DNA of 64,000 nucleotides from Methylopila henanensis (GTDB lineage: Bacteria; Pseudomonadota; Alphaproteobacteria; Rhizobiales; Methylopilaceae): contig NZ_JBHUER010000007.1 in assembly GCF_042681025.1 (NCBI RefSeq), positions 1-64,000 on the forward strand, in the 5' to 3' direction. Of the stretch, positions 19,881 to 27,787 are shown piece after piece. Below the pieces are notes generated by a model. That model was not told where the DNA came from and searched no databases. It saw nothing but the letters and a program-made list of their open reading frames with translations. Within the stretch, counting starts at the first letter, position 1. Each line of letters begins with the position of its first letter. The position numbers and the translations under genes are program-made.

Positions 19881-19899
19881 ACGGCTCGACAGCCGTTTT
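19881..19899 (+). terminator. Short hairpin with T-run after the membrane-protein gene
   Basis: ACGGCT (19881-19886) and AGCCGT (19891-19896) form a 6-bp stem with a 4-nt loop, ending in TTTT. A second small stem (TTTTGG/CCAAAA, 19896-19913) overlaps it. Together they are a plausible weak terminator at the end of the rlmN unit. Confidence 0.45.
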
Positions 19900-20089
19900 G
19901 GACCGTGCCAAAATAATAAGATCGTTTTCCTAAACTCAGGCCGCGCCCGGGCCGGGCGCCTGGTCGCGGCATTGTTCGAGAACCGAAGGGCAAGGACCGC
20001 CGCTCGCGCGGGCGGCGGCCGCGTCGGCGGCTGGGCGTTGGCTCGGTCCGTCGGCGCGCGCCCGATGACCGCGCTGGGGAGGGGACGCC

Positions 20090-21559
20090 ATGGCCACCAC
20101 GGCCGAACTGCGCCGCCTGTGGGCGGATTACGAATGCAAGCCCGAAAAGATGGAGGTCGTCCGGTTCGGGCCGGACAGCATCCGCGTGGCGCCGCCGACG
20201 GGAGAGGCGTGGCAGGCGCTCGCTGCGGTGCTCAAGCGGCACGGCTACCTCATCCGCGAGGACGACACCGACAGCTACAACTGCCGCGCCATCAAGGACG
20301 GATCGGGCCGCAGCCTGCACGCCTTCGGCATCGCGCTCGACGTGAACTGGCGGACCAACCCCTACCGGGATCATGCCGGCAAGCGGGCGGTGCGCTACTC
20401 GAGCAAGGCCACGCAGTCCGAGCGCGCCGAGGACGTGCGGCTCGGGTCGGCCGACACCGACATGACGGCGGCGATGATCGACGACGTCAACGCTATCACG
20501 ACCACCGCGGGCAAGCGCGTGTTCGAGTGGGGCGGGTCCTGGAGCTCGCTGAAGGACGCGATGCATTTCCAGATCGCGCTGTCGCCCGACGACCTCGCGG
20601 CCGGGATCAATCCGGCGTCGGTGGCCGGCGACGCCGAGCCGGACGACGACGAAACCGACGATCTCACGGGGCTGGTCGAGGCGGAGCCCGAAGCGCCTGG
20701 CGTCGTCGGCGCGCCGCGCGGCGACCTTTACCGCGTGATCGCGCGCAGCGGCCTCAACCTGCGCGGCGGCCCCGCCACCACCTTCGAAATCCTGAAGAAC
20801 CTGCCGCTCGGCACGGAAGTGTTCGTCGCGGGCCGGCAGGGCGACTGGGCGAAGATCGACCTGCAGGGCGACGGGCTCGTCGACGGCTTCGCGGCCTCGG
20901 GCTTTCTGACGCCCGCGGCCTCTGCGCCGCCTGCGGCGCAGCCGCTGCTCGCAACGCCGGTCGTTCCTTCAGGCGCCGGCGACATCACCGGCCGGATCAC
21001 GCCCGACCACGTCCGGAAGATGTTTCCGCCGAGCGTCGCGGGGGCCATCGCCGCCAATCTCGGCTTCGTGCTGTCCGGCCTGCGCGCGCGGGGCGTGGCC
21101 GACCGTCCGATGGTCCTGATGGCGCTCGCGACGATCCGGGCGGAGACCGAGGGGTTCGTGCCGATCCCCGAAGGGCGGAGCCGTTTCAACACAGCGTCGG
21201 TCCCGTTCGACAAGTACGATCCCGGGACCGGCCCCGGTCGGCGGCTCGGAAACACGCGGGCCGGCGACGGCGCCCGCTTCAAGGGCCGCGGCTACGTGCA
21301 GCTTACGGGACGGGACAATTACGGGCGGATCGGCGAGCAGCTTGGCGTGTCGCTGCTGAGCGACCCCGACCGGGCCTGCGAGCCCGAACTCGCGGGCCTC
21401 ATCCTCGCGCAGTTCCTGCGCAACCAGCAGCAGGCCATCCGCACGGCGCTGGCGCGAAACGACCTCAAGCTGGCCCGCAAGCTCGTCAACGGCGGCTCGC
21501 ACGGCTTCGAGCGCTTCAAGGACGCCTATGTGAAGGGGCTCGCAGCCTTGCCCGCCTGA
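20090..21559 (+). CDS. Three-domain cell-wall hydrolase (M15 peptidase, SH3b, GH19-like)
   Basis: The 489-residue protein reads as three parts. Residues 20-165 resemble a VanY/M15_4-type LD-peptidase with probable zinc ligands His77 and Asp84 (HAFGIALD) and His159 (DAMHF). Residues about 212-275 form a bacterial SH3 domain (GLNLRGGPATTFEIL). Residues about 303-489 look like a GH19 chitinase/lysozyme domain with an acidic pair in IRAETEG and the motif FKGRGYVQLTGRDNYGRIG. No signal peptide is visible, so export must use another route, as for phage endolysins or contact-dependent effectors. No holin or phage genes flank it. Confidence 0.8.
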   Translation: MATTAELRRLWADYECKPEKMEVVRFGPDSIRVAPPTGEAWQALAAVLKRHGYLIREDDTDSYNCRAIKDGSGRSLHAFGIALDVNWRTNPYRDHAGKRAVRYSSKATQSERAEDVRLGSADTDMTAAMIDDVNAITTTAGKRVFEWGGSWSSLKDAMHFQIALSPDDLAAGINPASVAGDAEPDDDETDDLTGLVEAEPEAPGVVGAPRGDLYRVIARSGLNLRGGPATTFEILKNLPLGTEVFVAGRQGDWAKIDLQGDGLVDGFAASGFLTPAASAPPAAQPLLATPVVPSGAGDITGRITPDHVRKMFPPSVAGAIAANLGFVLSGLRARGVADRPMVLMALATIRAETEGFVPIPEGRSRFNTASVPFDKYDPGTGPGRRLGNTRAGDGARFKGRGYVQLTGRDNYGRIGEQLGVSLLSDPDRACEPELAGLILAQFLRNQQQAIRTALARNDLKLARKLVNGGSHGFERFKDAYVKGLAALPA

Positions 21560-21565
21560 ACGACG

Positions 21566-21595
21566 AACGGCGCGACCGTGGACGGTCGCGCCGTT
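21566..21595. terminator. Bidirectional terminator between the hydrolase and rplS
   Basis: AACGGCGCGACCGT (21566-21579) and ACGGTCGCGCCGTT (21582-21595) form a 14-bp perfect palindromic stem. It lies between two convergent genes, 7 nt after the hydrolase stop. The T content after the stem is low, but the stem is strong in both directions. Confidence 0.7.
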
Positions 21596-21629
21596 GCTAG
21601 ATTTCCAGCTTCGCCCGAAGGCCGAAGGA

Positions 21630-22040
21630 TCACTCGGCGGCGACGACCGCCGCCTTGCCCTTCGGGGCGGCCTTCTGGCTGCGGTCCTGCTTCTCGGCGA
21701 TGCGGGCCGACTTGCCGCGGCGATCGCGCAGGTAATACAGCTTCGCGCGGCGCACCTTGCCGCGGCGGACCACCTTCACGCTGTCGATCAGCGGCGAGAA
21801 CAGCGGGAACACGCGCTCCACGCCCTCGCCGTAGGAAATCTTGCGGACGGTGAAGTTCTGGTTCAGGCCGCCGCCGGCGCGGGCGATGACCACGCCCTCA
21901 TAGGCCTGAACGCGGACGCGCTCGCCTTCCTTGACCTTCACGTTGACCGTGACGGTGTCGCCGGGAGCGAAGTCCGGGATGTCGCGCACGGCGGTCACCG
22001 CGGCCATCTGCTCTTTGTCGAGCTGTTCGATGATGTTCAT
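21630..22040 (-). CDS. rplS: 50S ribosomal protein L19
   Basis: The 136-residue protein has the L19 core: MNIIEQLDKEQ, the segment FAPGDTVTVNVKVKEG, the basic VRKISYGEGVERVFPLFSP, and KVRRAKLYYLRDRRGKSARI. It sits at the 30S-50S interface. The Ala/Lys-rich tail is a common alphaproteobacterial extension. It follows trmD by 76 nt, the usual order. Confidence 0.97.
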   Translation of the reverse strand: MNIIEQLDKEQMAAVTAVRDIPDFAPGDTVTVNVKVKEGERVRVQAYEGVVIARAGGGLNQNFTVRKISYGEGVERVFPLFSPLIDSVKVVRRGKVRRAKLYYLRDRRGKSARIAEKQDRSQKAAPKGKAAVVAAE

Positions 22041-22078
22041 AGCTTCGTCTCCGCGTCTCTCGCTTCGGCCGCGAGGCG

Positions 22079-22103
22079 CACGAGAAGTTTCGGGAATCTC
22101 GTG
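22079..22103 (-). repeat. Hairpin in the trmD-rplS spacer
   Basis: CACGAGA (22079-22085) and TCTCGTG (22097-22103) can form a 7-bp stem with an 11-nt loop in the mRNA between trmD and rplS. No T-run follows, so an RNA-stability or translational role is more likely than termination. Confidence 0.4.
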
Positions 22104-22116
22104 AGTGGCGGGTGTC

Positions 22117-22836
22117 CTACTCGACTTCTCCCGCTTTGTCGACGCCTCTTGTCGCGCGTGCGACATATTTCGCCCAGAGGTCCGGCCGGCGGGCGCGCGT
22201 GTCCGCCATGGCGCGGGCCCTACGCCAGCGCGCGGCCCGCGCATGGTCGCCAGAAACCAGCGCCTCCGGCACGCCCGCGCCCTCGAAGTCGCGCGGACGC
22301 GTGTAGTGGGGATGCTCCAGCAGATCGCCCTCGAAGCTTTCCTCGTCGCCCGAGGCCGCGTCGCCCATCACGCCGGGCAAGAGCCGCACGCAGGCGTCGA
22401 GCAGCAGCAGCGCCGCCGGCTCGCCGCCGGAGAGCACTACGTCGCCGACGGCGATCTCCTCGAGCCCGCGCCGCTCGATGACGCGCTGGTCGACGCCTTC
22501 GAACCGTCCGCACAACAGCACGACCCCGGGCCCGGCCGCGAGCGCGCGCACCCGCTTCTGGGTGAGCGGCCGGCCGCGCGGCGTCAGCAGGACGCGCGGC
22601 CGGGCGTCCTTGCCGACCGCGGCGAGCGCCTCCGCCACCACGTCGGCGCGCAGCACCATGCCTGGTCCTCCGCCCGCGGGCGTGTCGTCCACCGAGCGAT
22701 GCCGGTCATGGGCGTGGTCGCGGATGTCGCGCGCCTCGAGCGACCACGCTTGCCCGAGCGCCCGGCCGGACAGCGCATGGCCGAGCGGGCCGGGGAACAT
22801 GGCGGGATAGAGGGTGAGGACGCTGGCGCGCCACAT
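22117..22836 (-). CDS. trmD: tRNA (guanine37-N1)-methyltransferase
   Basis: The 239-residue SPOUT enzyme methylates G37 of tRNAs that read CNN codons. The opening is MWRASVLTLYPAMFPGPLG, and the trefoil-knot SAM site is seen in LLCGRFEGVDQRV and VGDVVLSGGEPAAL. The C-terminal part has EHPHYTRPRDFEG. The region GGGPGMVLRADV is also diagnostic. It is normally the third gene of rpsP-rimM-trmD-rplS, but the upstream neighbour here is a divergent acetyltransferase, so rpsP and rimM are elsewhere. Confidence 0.95.
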   Translation of the reverse strand: MWRASVLTLYPAMFPGPLGHALSGRALGQAWSLEARDIRDHAHDRHRSVDDTPAGGGPGMVLRADVVAEALAAVGKDARPRVLLTPRGRPLTQKRVRALAAGPGVVLLCGRFEGVDQRVIERRGLEEIAVGDVVLSGGEPAALLLLDACVRLLPGVMGDAASGDEESFEGDLLEHPHYTRPRDFEGAGVPEALVSGDHARAARWRRARAMADTRARRPDLWAKYVARATRGVDKAGEVE

Positions 22837-22985
22837 CGTGCGGTCTCCGGAAGCGGGGGCTGTGGCTCCGTCCCCGCCGTATCGCCCGGACGCGCCGCCG
22901 CGTCCACAGGGCAGGCCCCGCCGCGACCGACGGGCGCGCATTTCGGCGCTTGTCGACGCGCGCAGGGCAGGCTTACTCTCGTCGC

Positions 22986-23492
22986 GTGAGCACAGTCGCG
23001 ATCGAGATCCGACCTGCGCAGGGGGCCGACGCGGCGGCGATCGCCCACGTTCACGACCTCGCCTGGCGCAACGCCTATCGCGGCCTGATTCCCGGACGCG
23101 AACTCGAACGCATGGTGGAGCGCCGCGGCCCGTCGTGGTGGTTTGGCGCGCTCAAGCGGGGCAGCCGGGTCAGCCTGCTGGTGTTCGGCGGCGAGATCGT
23201 CGGCTACGCCAGTTCGGGCCGCAACCGCGCCTCGATGCTCGCGGTCGGCGGCGAGGTCTACGAGCTCTATCTCAAGCCGGAATATCAGGGCCTCGGTCTC
23301 GGCCGCCGCCTGTTCTCCGCCGCGCGCGGGGACCTGGCCTCGCGGGGCCTCAGCGGCGCGTCCGCCTGGTCGCTCGCGGGCAACGACGCGGCCTGCGCGT
23401 TCTACGCGCGGCTCGGCGGCAAGCTGAGCGCCCGCGGCGTCGAGCATTTCGGCGACGTCACGCTGGAGAAGTTCGCCTTCGTCTGGCGCTGA
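22986..23492 (+). CDS. GNAT-family N-acetyltransferase
   Basis: The 168-residue protein has a single GNAT fold. The acetyl-CoA-binding motif A is YLKPEYQGLGLGRRLF, preceded by the beta-strand VYELYL, and motif B includes NDAACAFYARLGG. The opening IRPAQGADAAAIAHVHDLAWRNAYRG is typical of uncharacterised alphaproteobacterial members. The substrate cannot be told. The start is GTG at 22986. Confidence 0.85.
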   Translation: MSTVAIEIRPAQGADAAAIAHVHDLAWRNAYRGLIPGRELERMVERRGPSWWFGALKRGSRVSLLVFGGEIVGYASSGRNRASMLAVGGEVYELYLKPEYQGLGLGRRLFSAARGDLASRGLSGASAWSLAGNDAACAFYARLGGKLSARGVEHFGDVTLEKFAFVWR

Positions 23493-23618
23493 GCGCGTTT
23501 ACCGATACGCACGGCAAAAGGGTCGTGTCGCGGCGCGCAAACCGTTGAGCCCCTTGCCTCTGCGCGCGCCCCTCCGCTACAGAAGCGGCCTGTCCGCGAA
23601 AAAGGATACCTCGCGCCC

Positions 23619-24155
23619 ATGCGCATCGACGCGATCCCCCTCGGCAACAACCCTCCCCACGAAGTCAACGTCGTCATCGAAGTGCCGATCGGCGGCGAGC
23701 CGATCAAGTACGAGCTCGACAAGGCGTCCGGCACGCTGGTCGTCGACCGCTTCCTCTACACCTCGATGCGCTATCCCGGGAATTACGGCTTCATCCCGCA
23801 CACGCTGTCCGACGACGGCGACCCGATCGACGTTCTGGTCGCGAACACGCGCGCCATCGTGCCGGGCGCGGTGATCAGCTGCCGCCCAGTCGGCGTCTTC
23901 AAGATGGAGGACGAGAAGGGGCAGGACGAGAAGATCATCGCCGTGCCGACGCCGAAGCTGACCCGGCGCTACGAGAACGTGAAGAACTACACCGACCTGC
24001 CGGACATCACGCTCAGCCAGATCGCCCACTTCTTCGAGCACTACAAGGATCTTGAGGGCGACAAGTGGGTGAAGGCGCTCGGCTGGGGCGACGCCGCCGA
24101 AGCGCACAAGATGATCATCGAGGCGATCGAGCGCGCGAAGGCCGCGAAGGACTGA
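23619..24155 (+). CDS. ppa: Inorganic pyrophosphatase
   Basis: The 178-residue type I enzyme hydrolyses pyrophosphate to drive biosynthesis. It shows the substrate-binding start VIEVPIGGEPIKYELDK, the YPGNYGFIP segment, the metal-binding signature DDGDPIDVLV with three Asp residues, and KVKNYTDLPD-like sequence near residue 125. The length is standard for bacterial Ppa. Its 3' end overlaps the convergent DUF167 gene by 41 nt. Confidence 0.97.
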   Translation: MRIDAIPLGNNPPHEVNVVIEVPIGGEPIKYELDKASGTLVVDRFLYTSMRYPGNYGFIPHTLSDDGDPIDVLVANTRAIVPGAVISCRPVGVFKMEDEKGQDEKIIAVPTPKLTRRYENVKNYTDLPDITLSQIAHFFEHYKDLEGDKWVKALGWGDAAEAHKMIIEAIERAKAAKD

Positions 24156-24495
24156 GCGTCCCCGCCGCCTGATCCGGCGCGCCTCGCGCGCCGGCCTCTC
24201 CCGCCGCCCGCGCCAGCCGGGCGGCGATCTCTCCGGCGTCGCCTGCGATCTCGATCGTCTTGAGCCGGCCGGCGGCGCCTGCGGCCAGCCGGACCGCCGA
24301 GCGCGCCACCCCGCAGGCGTCGGCGAGCAGGTCCCTCAGCGCCTCGTTGGCGCGGCCCTTCTCCGGCGCGGCTCGGACGCGGGCCGCCAGCACTGGCTCG
24401 CCGTCGGCGCGCACCTCGACGCCGTCGATCGCGTCACGGCCGCCGCGCGGCGTGAGGCGCACGCGCAGCCGGACGCCGTCCGGCGGTCGCGACAA
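24115..24495 (-). CDS. DUF167/YggU-family protein
   Basis: The 126-residue protein carries the DUF167 fold: RLRVRLTPRGGRDAIDGVE, AAPEKGRANEALRDLLA and KTIEIAGDA. The function is unknown. The start is TTG at 24495, 15 nt after the YggT gene with which it is commonly paired. The C-terminal 40 residues (Ala/Arg/Ser/Pro-rich) extend beyond the domain and overlap ppa on the other strand. Confidence 0.8.
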   Translation of the reverse strand: MSRPPDGVRLRVRLTPRGGRDAIDGVEVRADGEPVLAARVRAAPEKGRANEALRDLLADACGVARSAVRLAAGAAGRLKTIEIAGDAGEIAARLARAAGEAGARGAPDQAAGTLSPSRPSRARSPR

Positions 24496-24510
24496 GCGGC
24501 GACCGGCCGC

Positions 24511-24801
24511 TCAAAACACGTTGGGATAGACGTAGCGGACGATCACCTGCTGGATGAAGAAGATGATCAGCAGCAGGATCACCGGCGAGATGTCGATGCC
24601 GCCGAGGTTCGGCAGCATGTTTCGTATGGGGCGCAGCGCCGGCTCGGTCACGCGGTAGAGGAAGTCCCAGATCGCCGCGATGAAGGAGTTCCGCGTGTTG
24701 ACCACGTTGAACGCGATCAGCCAGGACAGGATGGCGGAGGCGATCAGCAGCCACACGTAGAGCTGCAGGGCGAGCATGACGACGTCGAGCAGAGCGCGCA
24801 T
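24511..24801 (-). CDS. YggT-family membrane protein
   Basis: The 96-residue protein has two hydrophobic segments (about 6-30 and 70-90) around a conserved core LYRVTEPALRPIRNMLPNLGGIDISP, which identifies the YggT family. It is implicated in membrane or cell-shape functions and osmotic tolerance. It is first in a two-gene unit with the DUF167 gene. Confidence 0.9.
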   Translation of the reverse strand: MRALLDVVMLALQLYVWLLIASAILSWLIAFNVVNTRNSFIAAIWDFLYRVTEPALRPIRNMLPNLGGIDISPVILLLIIFFIQQVIVRYVYPNVF

Positions 24802-24910
24802 CCGGCCGAAGGTCCCTCAGTCTGGTTCGGGGAATGAGCCGAGATGTAGCCGCCGCGTCCCGGCCCGGCAAGCGCGGGCGTCGGCCATGCGCCGCGGCGC
24901 GCGGGATCGC

Positions 24911-24939
24911 TTGACAGCCCCGGCGCCCGCCACCTAAAT
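24911..24939 (+). promoter_or_regulatory. Sigma-70 promoter of the tRNA-Ala gene
   Basis: TTGACA at 24911-24916 is separated by exactly 17 bp from CTAAAT at 24934-24939. The tRNA begins 18 nt after the -10 element. This is close to the housekeeping consensus and unusually clear for this GC-rich window. Confidence 0.75.
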
Positions 24940-24957
24940 GCGCGCCATCCGGGATGC

Positions 24958-25033
24958 GGGGCCGTAGCTCAGTTGGGAGAGCGCTGCAATCGCACTGCAG
25001 AGGTCAGGGGTTCGAATCCCCTCGGCTCCACCA
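24958..25033 (+). tRNA. tRNA-Ala (anticodon CGC)
   Basis: The 76-nt gene folds as a cloverleaf. The acceptor stem GGGGCCG pairs with CGGCTCC and has the G3-U70 wobble that marks alanine tRNAs. The D-loop contains AGTTGGGA, the anticodon stem is CTGCA/TGCAG with loop ATCGCAC (anticodon CGC, reading GCG), and the T-loop is TTCGAAT. The CCA end is encoded (25031-25033). Confidence 0.95.
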
Positions 25034-25127
25034 GCCTCCCGATCCCCCGCAGGCGATCCTGCGCATGGGCTGGTCCGCTCGAGGCCGCGTCCTCTTTTGG
25101 CGCTGAAGGGCCGGAGGAGCGGGCGGG

Positions 25128-26144
25128 CTATTCCGCGGCGTCTTTCAGGCGCTCGCCGTAGCGGCGGGTCGGCGCGGGGAAGCCGCAGGACGCGCCGTCC
25201 GTCACCTTGACCTCGTCCTCCCACGGCAGGCGGTATTTTCCGGCCACCATGTCCTGCATGAAGGTGTAGGGGCAATCCTGCGCGCCGCCCTTCACCGCGA
25301 CATAGGCGCGGTGGCCGAGCTGGTAGATGTTGTTCTCGACCCCCCAGCCGATGCGCGCCTCGCGCACGAGGTCGGGGCGCACCTCCGCGGTGATGATCTC
25401 GTTCGGCCGGCCGGTCTCGCCATGGGCGATGACGGTTCCGTCGAAGTTGACGATCATGCCCTCGCCCATGCTGTCGAACGACCCGTCCGAGCCGCACATG
25501 CAGACGTTCGCCGTCACCATCAGGTTCTGGAACGCGTTGGCCTGATTGGTGAAGCGCCAGCTCTGGCGGATCGGCGCGGTGTAGCCGGCGGTGCGGATCA
25601 TGATCTCAGCGCCCTTGTAGGCGCATTCCCGCGCCATCTCCGGGAACATGCCGTCATGGCAGATGATGAGCGCGATCTTCGCGCCCTTCGGCCCCTCGAT
25701 CACGGGCACGCCGAAGTCGCCCGGCTCCCACGGCTCCACCGGCACCCAGGGGTGCATCTTGCGGTAGTTCAGCCGGATTTCGCCCTGGTCGTCGATGATG
25801 AGGCCGGTGTTGTAGGGCATGCCGCCGGGGTTCAGCTCCATGATGGAGAAGCAGCCCCAGATCCGGTTGTCGACGCAGGCCTGTTTGAACGCCGCGACCT
25901 CCGGCCCGTCGATCCGGCACATGATCTCCGGATTGATGTCCATCGACAGGCCGTGAAGGGCGTATTCGGGGAACACCACGAGGTCCATCGTGCCGAGGTT
26001 GCGCCGGGCCTTGGCGACCATGCCGACGATCACCTGCGTCTGCGCCGCGAGGTCCGCCGGCGTCGCCACCACGGGAAGCTGTAGCTGCACCAGCCCGAGC
26101 ACCACGCCGTGCTCCGACTTGTTCAGACCGCCAAGTCCGTTCAT
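25128..26144 (-). CDS. amiF: Formamidase (nitrilase superfamily, AmiF type)
   Basis: The 338-residue enzyme hydrolyses formamide to formate and ammonia. The Glu-Lys-Cys triad is Glu60 (FPEYALHG), Lys129 (NYRKMHPW) and Cys162 (IICHDGMFPE), with the same spacing as Helicobacter AmiF as I recall it. The segments VPVEPWEPGDFGVPV and WGVENNIYQLGHRAYVA also match that group rather than the shorter-chain aliphatic amidase AmiE. The ATG at 26144 follows AGGAGCGGAGA. It is divergent from the hydratase operon, so formamide may be a product or co-substrate there. Confidence 0.88.
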   Translation of the reverse strand: MNGLGGLNKSEHGVVLGLVQLQLPVVATPADLAAQTQVIVGMVAKARRNLGTMDLVVFPEYALHGLSMDINPEIMCRIDGPEVAAFKQACVDNRIWGCFSIMELNPGGMPYNTGLIIDDQGEIRLNYRKMHPWVPVEPWEPGDFGVPVIEGPKGAKIALIICHDGMFPEMARECAYKGAEIMIRTAGYTAPIRQSWRFTNQANAFQNLMVTANVCMCGSDGSFDSMGEGMIVNFDGTVIAHGETGRPNEIITAEVRPDLVREARIGWGVENNIYQLGHRAYVAVKGGAQDCPYTFMQDMVAGKYRLPWEDEVKVTDGASCGFPAPTRRYGERLKDAAE

Positions 26145-26188
26145 CGCGAATCTCCGCTCCTGCGACCGCGGGGAGGTTTCGGGAAACC

Positions 26189-26229
26189 CCTCATGCGCCG
26201 CCGAGGATGCGGGGAAACGGCGCATGAGG
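26189..26229. repeat. 12-bp inverted repeat in the formamidase leader
   Basis: CCTCATGCGCCG (26189-26200) and CGGCGCATGAGG (26218-26229) are perfect inverted repeats with a 17-nt spacer, 45-85 nt upstream of the formamidase ATG. They could form a leader hairpin or bind a regulator. The half-site CATGCGCCG recurs in the hairpin at 28417-28452. Confidence 0.6.
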
Positions 26230-26287
26230 ACAGTCTAAAATCTGGTCCGCCGGACGCCGCGACCGCAGGCGGCCGGCGTTGATCTCG

Positions 26288-26306
26288 TCATAAGCGGCGC
26301 TTATGA
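26288..26306. promoter_or_regulatory. Palindrome with LysR-type box in the amide/hydratase divergent region
   Basis: TCATAAGCGGCGCTTATGA has 8-bp perfect arms around GGC and contains the T-N11-A dyad (TAAGC-N3-GCTTA) expected of LysR-type operators. It lies about 59 bp upstream of the sigma-54 element. It could bind the LysR protein encoded at 29158-30102 or a sigma-54 activator. Confidence 0.6.
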
Positions 26307-26346
26307 GCCCTGCGTCCTGTGCGCCCGCCGATCCCGAGCCCATGGC

Positions 26347-26362
26347 TGGCACGACCGTTGCT
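26347..26362 (+). promoter_or_regulatory. Sigma-54 (-24/-12) promoter of the hydratase operon
   Basis: TGGCACGACCGTTGCT matches the RpoN consensus TGGCACG-N4-TTGC(A/T) at every defined base. GG at 26348-26349 and GC at 26360-26361 are the required 10 nt apart. The predicted transcript start is near 26373, giving a leader of about 33 nt to the ATG at 26406. Confidence 0.82.
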
Positions 26363-26405
26363 ATCCGGCTTGCGGTTTCAACGATCGGCCACGGAGCGAT
26401 CGACC

Positions 26406-27776
26406 ATGACGAGCCCGGATTCGCCGTTCCGCCTGCCGCCCGGTTGCGCCTGCGGCTGCGAAGGGTCGATGCGTCTTCATAAGCGGATGCTGGGGGAGGC
26501 GACGCCGGCCGGCGGCTATTCCGGCGTCGAGAACTATGTCGACCGCATCGTCGAGACCACCGTGCTGAACGCGATCGCGCCCGATCCCGTCGCCCGGCGC
26601 GCTTTCCTGCAGGCGGTCGGCGCCGCGACGGCGCTGGCGGCGATCGCGCAGGTCTTTCCGCTCGGGGCGGCGAAGGCCCTCGCCCAGGACGCGATGAAGC
26701 CGGAGAAGGCGAAGCTCAACATCGGCTACGTGCCGATCACCTGCGCCGTGCCGCTGCTGCTGGCCCACGCCATGGGCGAGTACGGAAAGGAGGGGCTGGA
26801 GGTCAATCTGGCGCGCACCCCCGGCTGGGCGATCGTGCGCGACAAGCTGCTGAGCGCCGAGTTCGACGCCACCCATCTCGTGCTCGCCATGCCGATGACC
26901 ATGACGATGGGCGTCGGCGGGCCTGCGCTGAACACCTATGTCTCGACGATCCAGAACGTGAACGGCAACGCGATCACGCTGCACGTCAAGCACAAGGACC
27001 GCCGCGATCCGAAGGACTGGAAGGGCTTCAAGTTCGGCATCCCGCACCAGCATTCGATGCACGCGATGCTGCTGCGCTACTACCTCGCCGAGAACGGGCT
27101 CGACCCGGACAAGGACGTCGAACTGCGGGTGTTCCCGCCGCCGGATTCGGTCGCCAACATGGCGGCGGGCAATCTCGACGGCATGCTGTTCGCCGAGCCC
27201 TGGGGCCAGCGCGCCGTCTTTGAAGGCGTCGGCTTCCTGCACCTGCTGACGCGCGACATCTTCCCGGATCACCCGTGCTGCACGCTCTCCGTCACGGACA
27301 AGTTCGCGAAGGAGGCGCCCAACAGCTACGGCGCGATGTTCCGCGCCGTGGTGCGGGCGACGGAGTTCGCGGACAAGGCCGAGAACCGCAAGCAGGTGGC
27401 GGAGCTGCTCGCGCCGGCGGCCTATCTCAACCAGCCGAAGACCGTGCTCGAGCAGGTGCTGATGGGCCGCTACGCCGACGGCCTCGGCGGCGTGGTCAGC
27501 GAGCCGAACCGCATCGGCTTCAAGGCCTTCCCCTATGAGTCGACCGCGGTCTGGCTGCTGACCCAGCTCCGGCGCTGGGACATGATTCCGAAGGACGTCG
27601 ACTATCAGGCGATGGCGAAGCAGGTGTTCCTCGCGACCGACGCCGCGAAGCGCATGAAGGACATGGGCCTCGAGCCGCCGCCCGCGACCTCGATCAAGCA
27701 CATGGTGCTGGGCAAGGAGTTCGATCCCGCCGCGCCGCAGGCCTATGTCGACGGCTTCGCGATCCGGCGCGCGTGA
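26406..27776 (+). CDS. NrtA/CmpA-family substrate-binding protein with Cys-rich N-terminal extension
   Basis: The 456-residue protein belongs to the NMT1-like/CmpA-NrtA family that binds nitrate, bicarbonate or similar small ions. The binding domain starts after residue 95 (AKLNIGYVPITCAVPLLLAHAMGEYGKEGL). It has an odd N-terminus: about 60 residues with a CxCxC cluster (Cys14, 16, 18 in PPGCACGCEG) come before a twin-arginine signal (ARRAFLQAVG, residues 63-72, with a hydrophobic stretch to 93). No permease or ATPase gene adjoins it. It is the first gene of the sigma-54 operon, upstream of the hydratase subunits, so it may deliver the substrate or sense it. RBS GGAGCG precedes the ATG. Confidence 0.82.
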   Translation: MTSPDSPFRLPPGCACGCEGSMRLHKRMLGEATPAGGYSGVENYVDRIVETTVLNAIAPDPVARRAFLQAVGAATALAAIAQVFPLGAAKALAQDAMKPEKAKLNIGYVPITCAVPLLLAHAMGEYGKEGLEVNLARTPGWAIVRDKLLSAEFDATHLVLAMPMTMTMGVGGPALNTYVSTIQNVNGNAITLHVKHKDRRDPKDWKGFKFGIPHQHSMHAMLLRYYLAENGLDPDKDVELRVFPPPDSVANMAAGNLDGMLFAEPWGQRAVFEGVGFLHLLTRDIFPDHPCCTLSVTDKFAKEAPNSYGAMFRAVVRATEFADKAENRKQVAELLAPAAYLNQPKTVLEQVLMGRYADGLGGVVSEPNRIGFKAFPYESTAVWLLTQLRRWDMIPKDVDYQAMAKQVFLATDAAKRMKDMGLEPPPATSIKHMVLGKEFDPAAPQAYVDGFAIRRA

Positions 27777-27787
27777 GGGAGATCGCG

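Noticed and set aside
24958..25127. tRNA-Ala as an integration site for a mobile island
   Set aside because: No repeat of the tRNA 3' end and no integrase gene were seen in the window.
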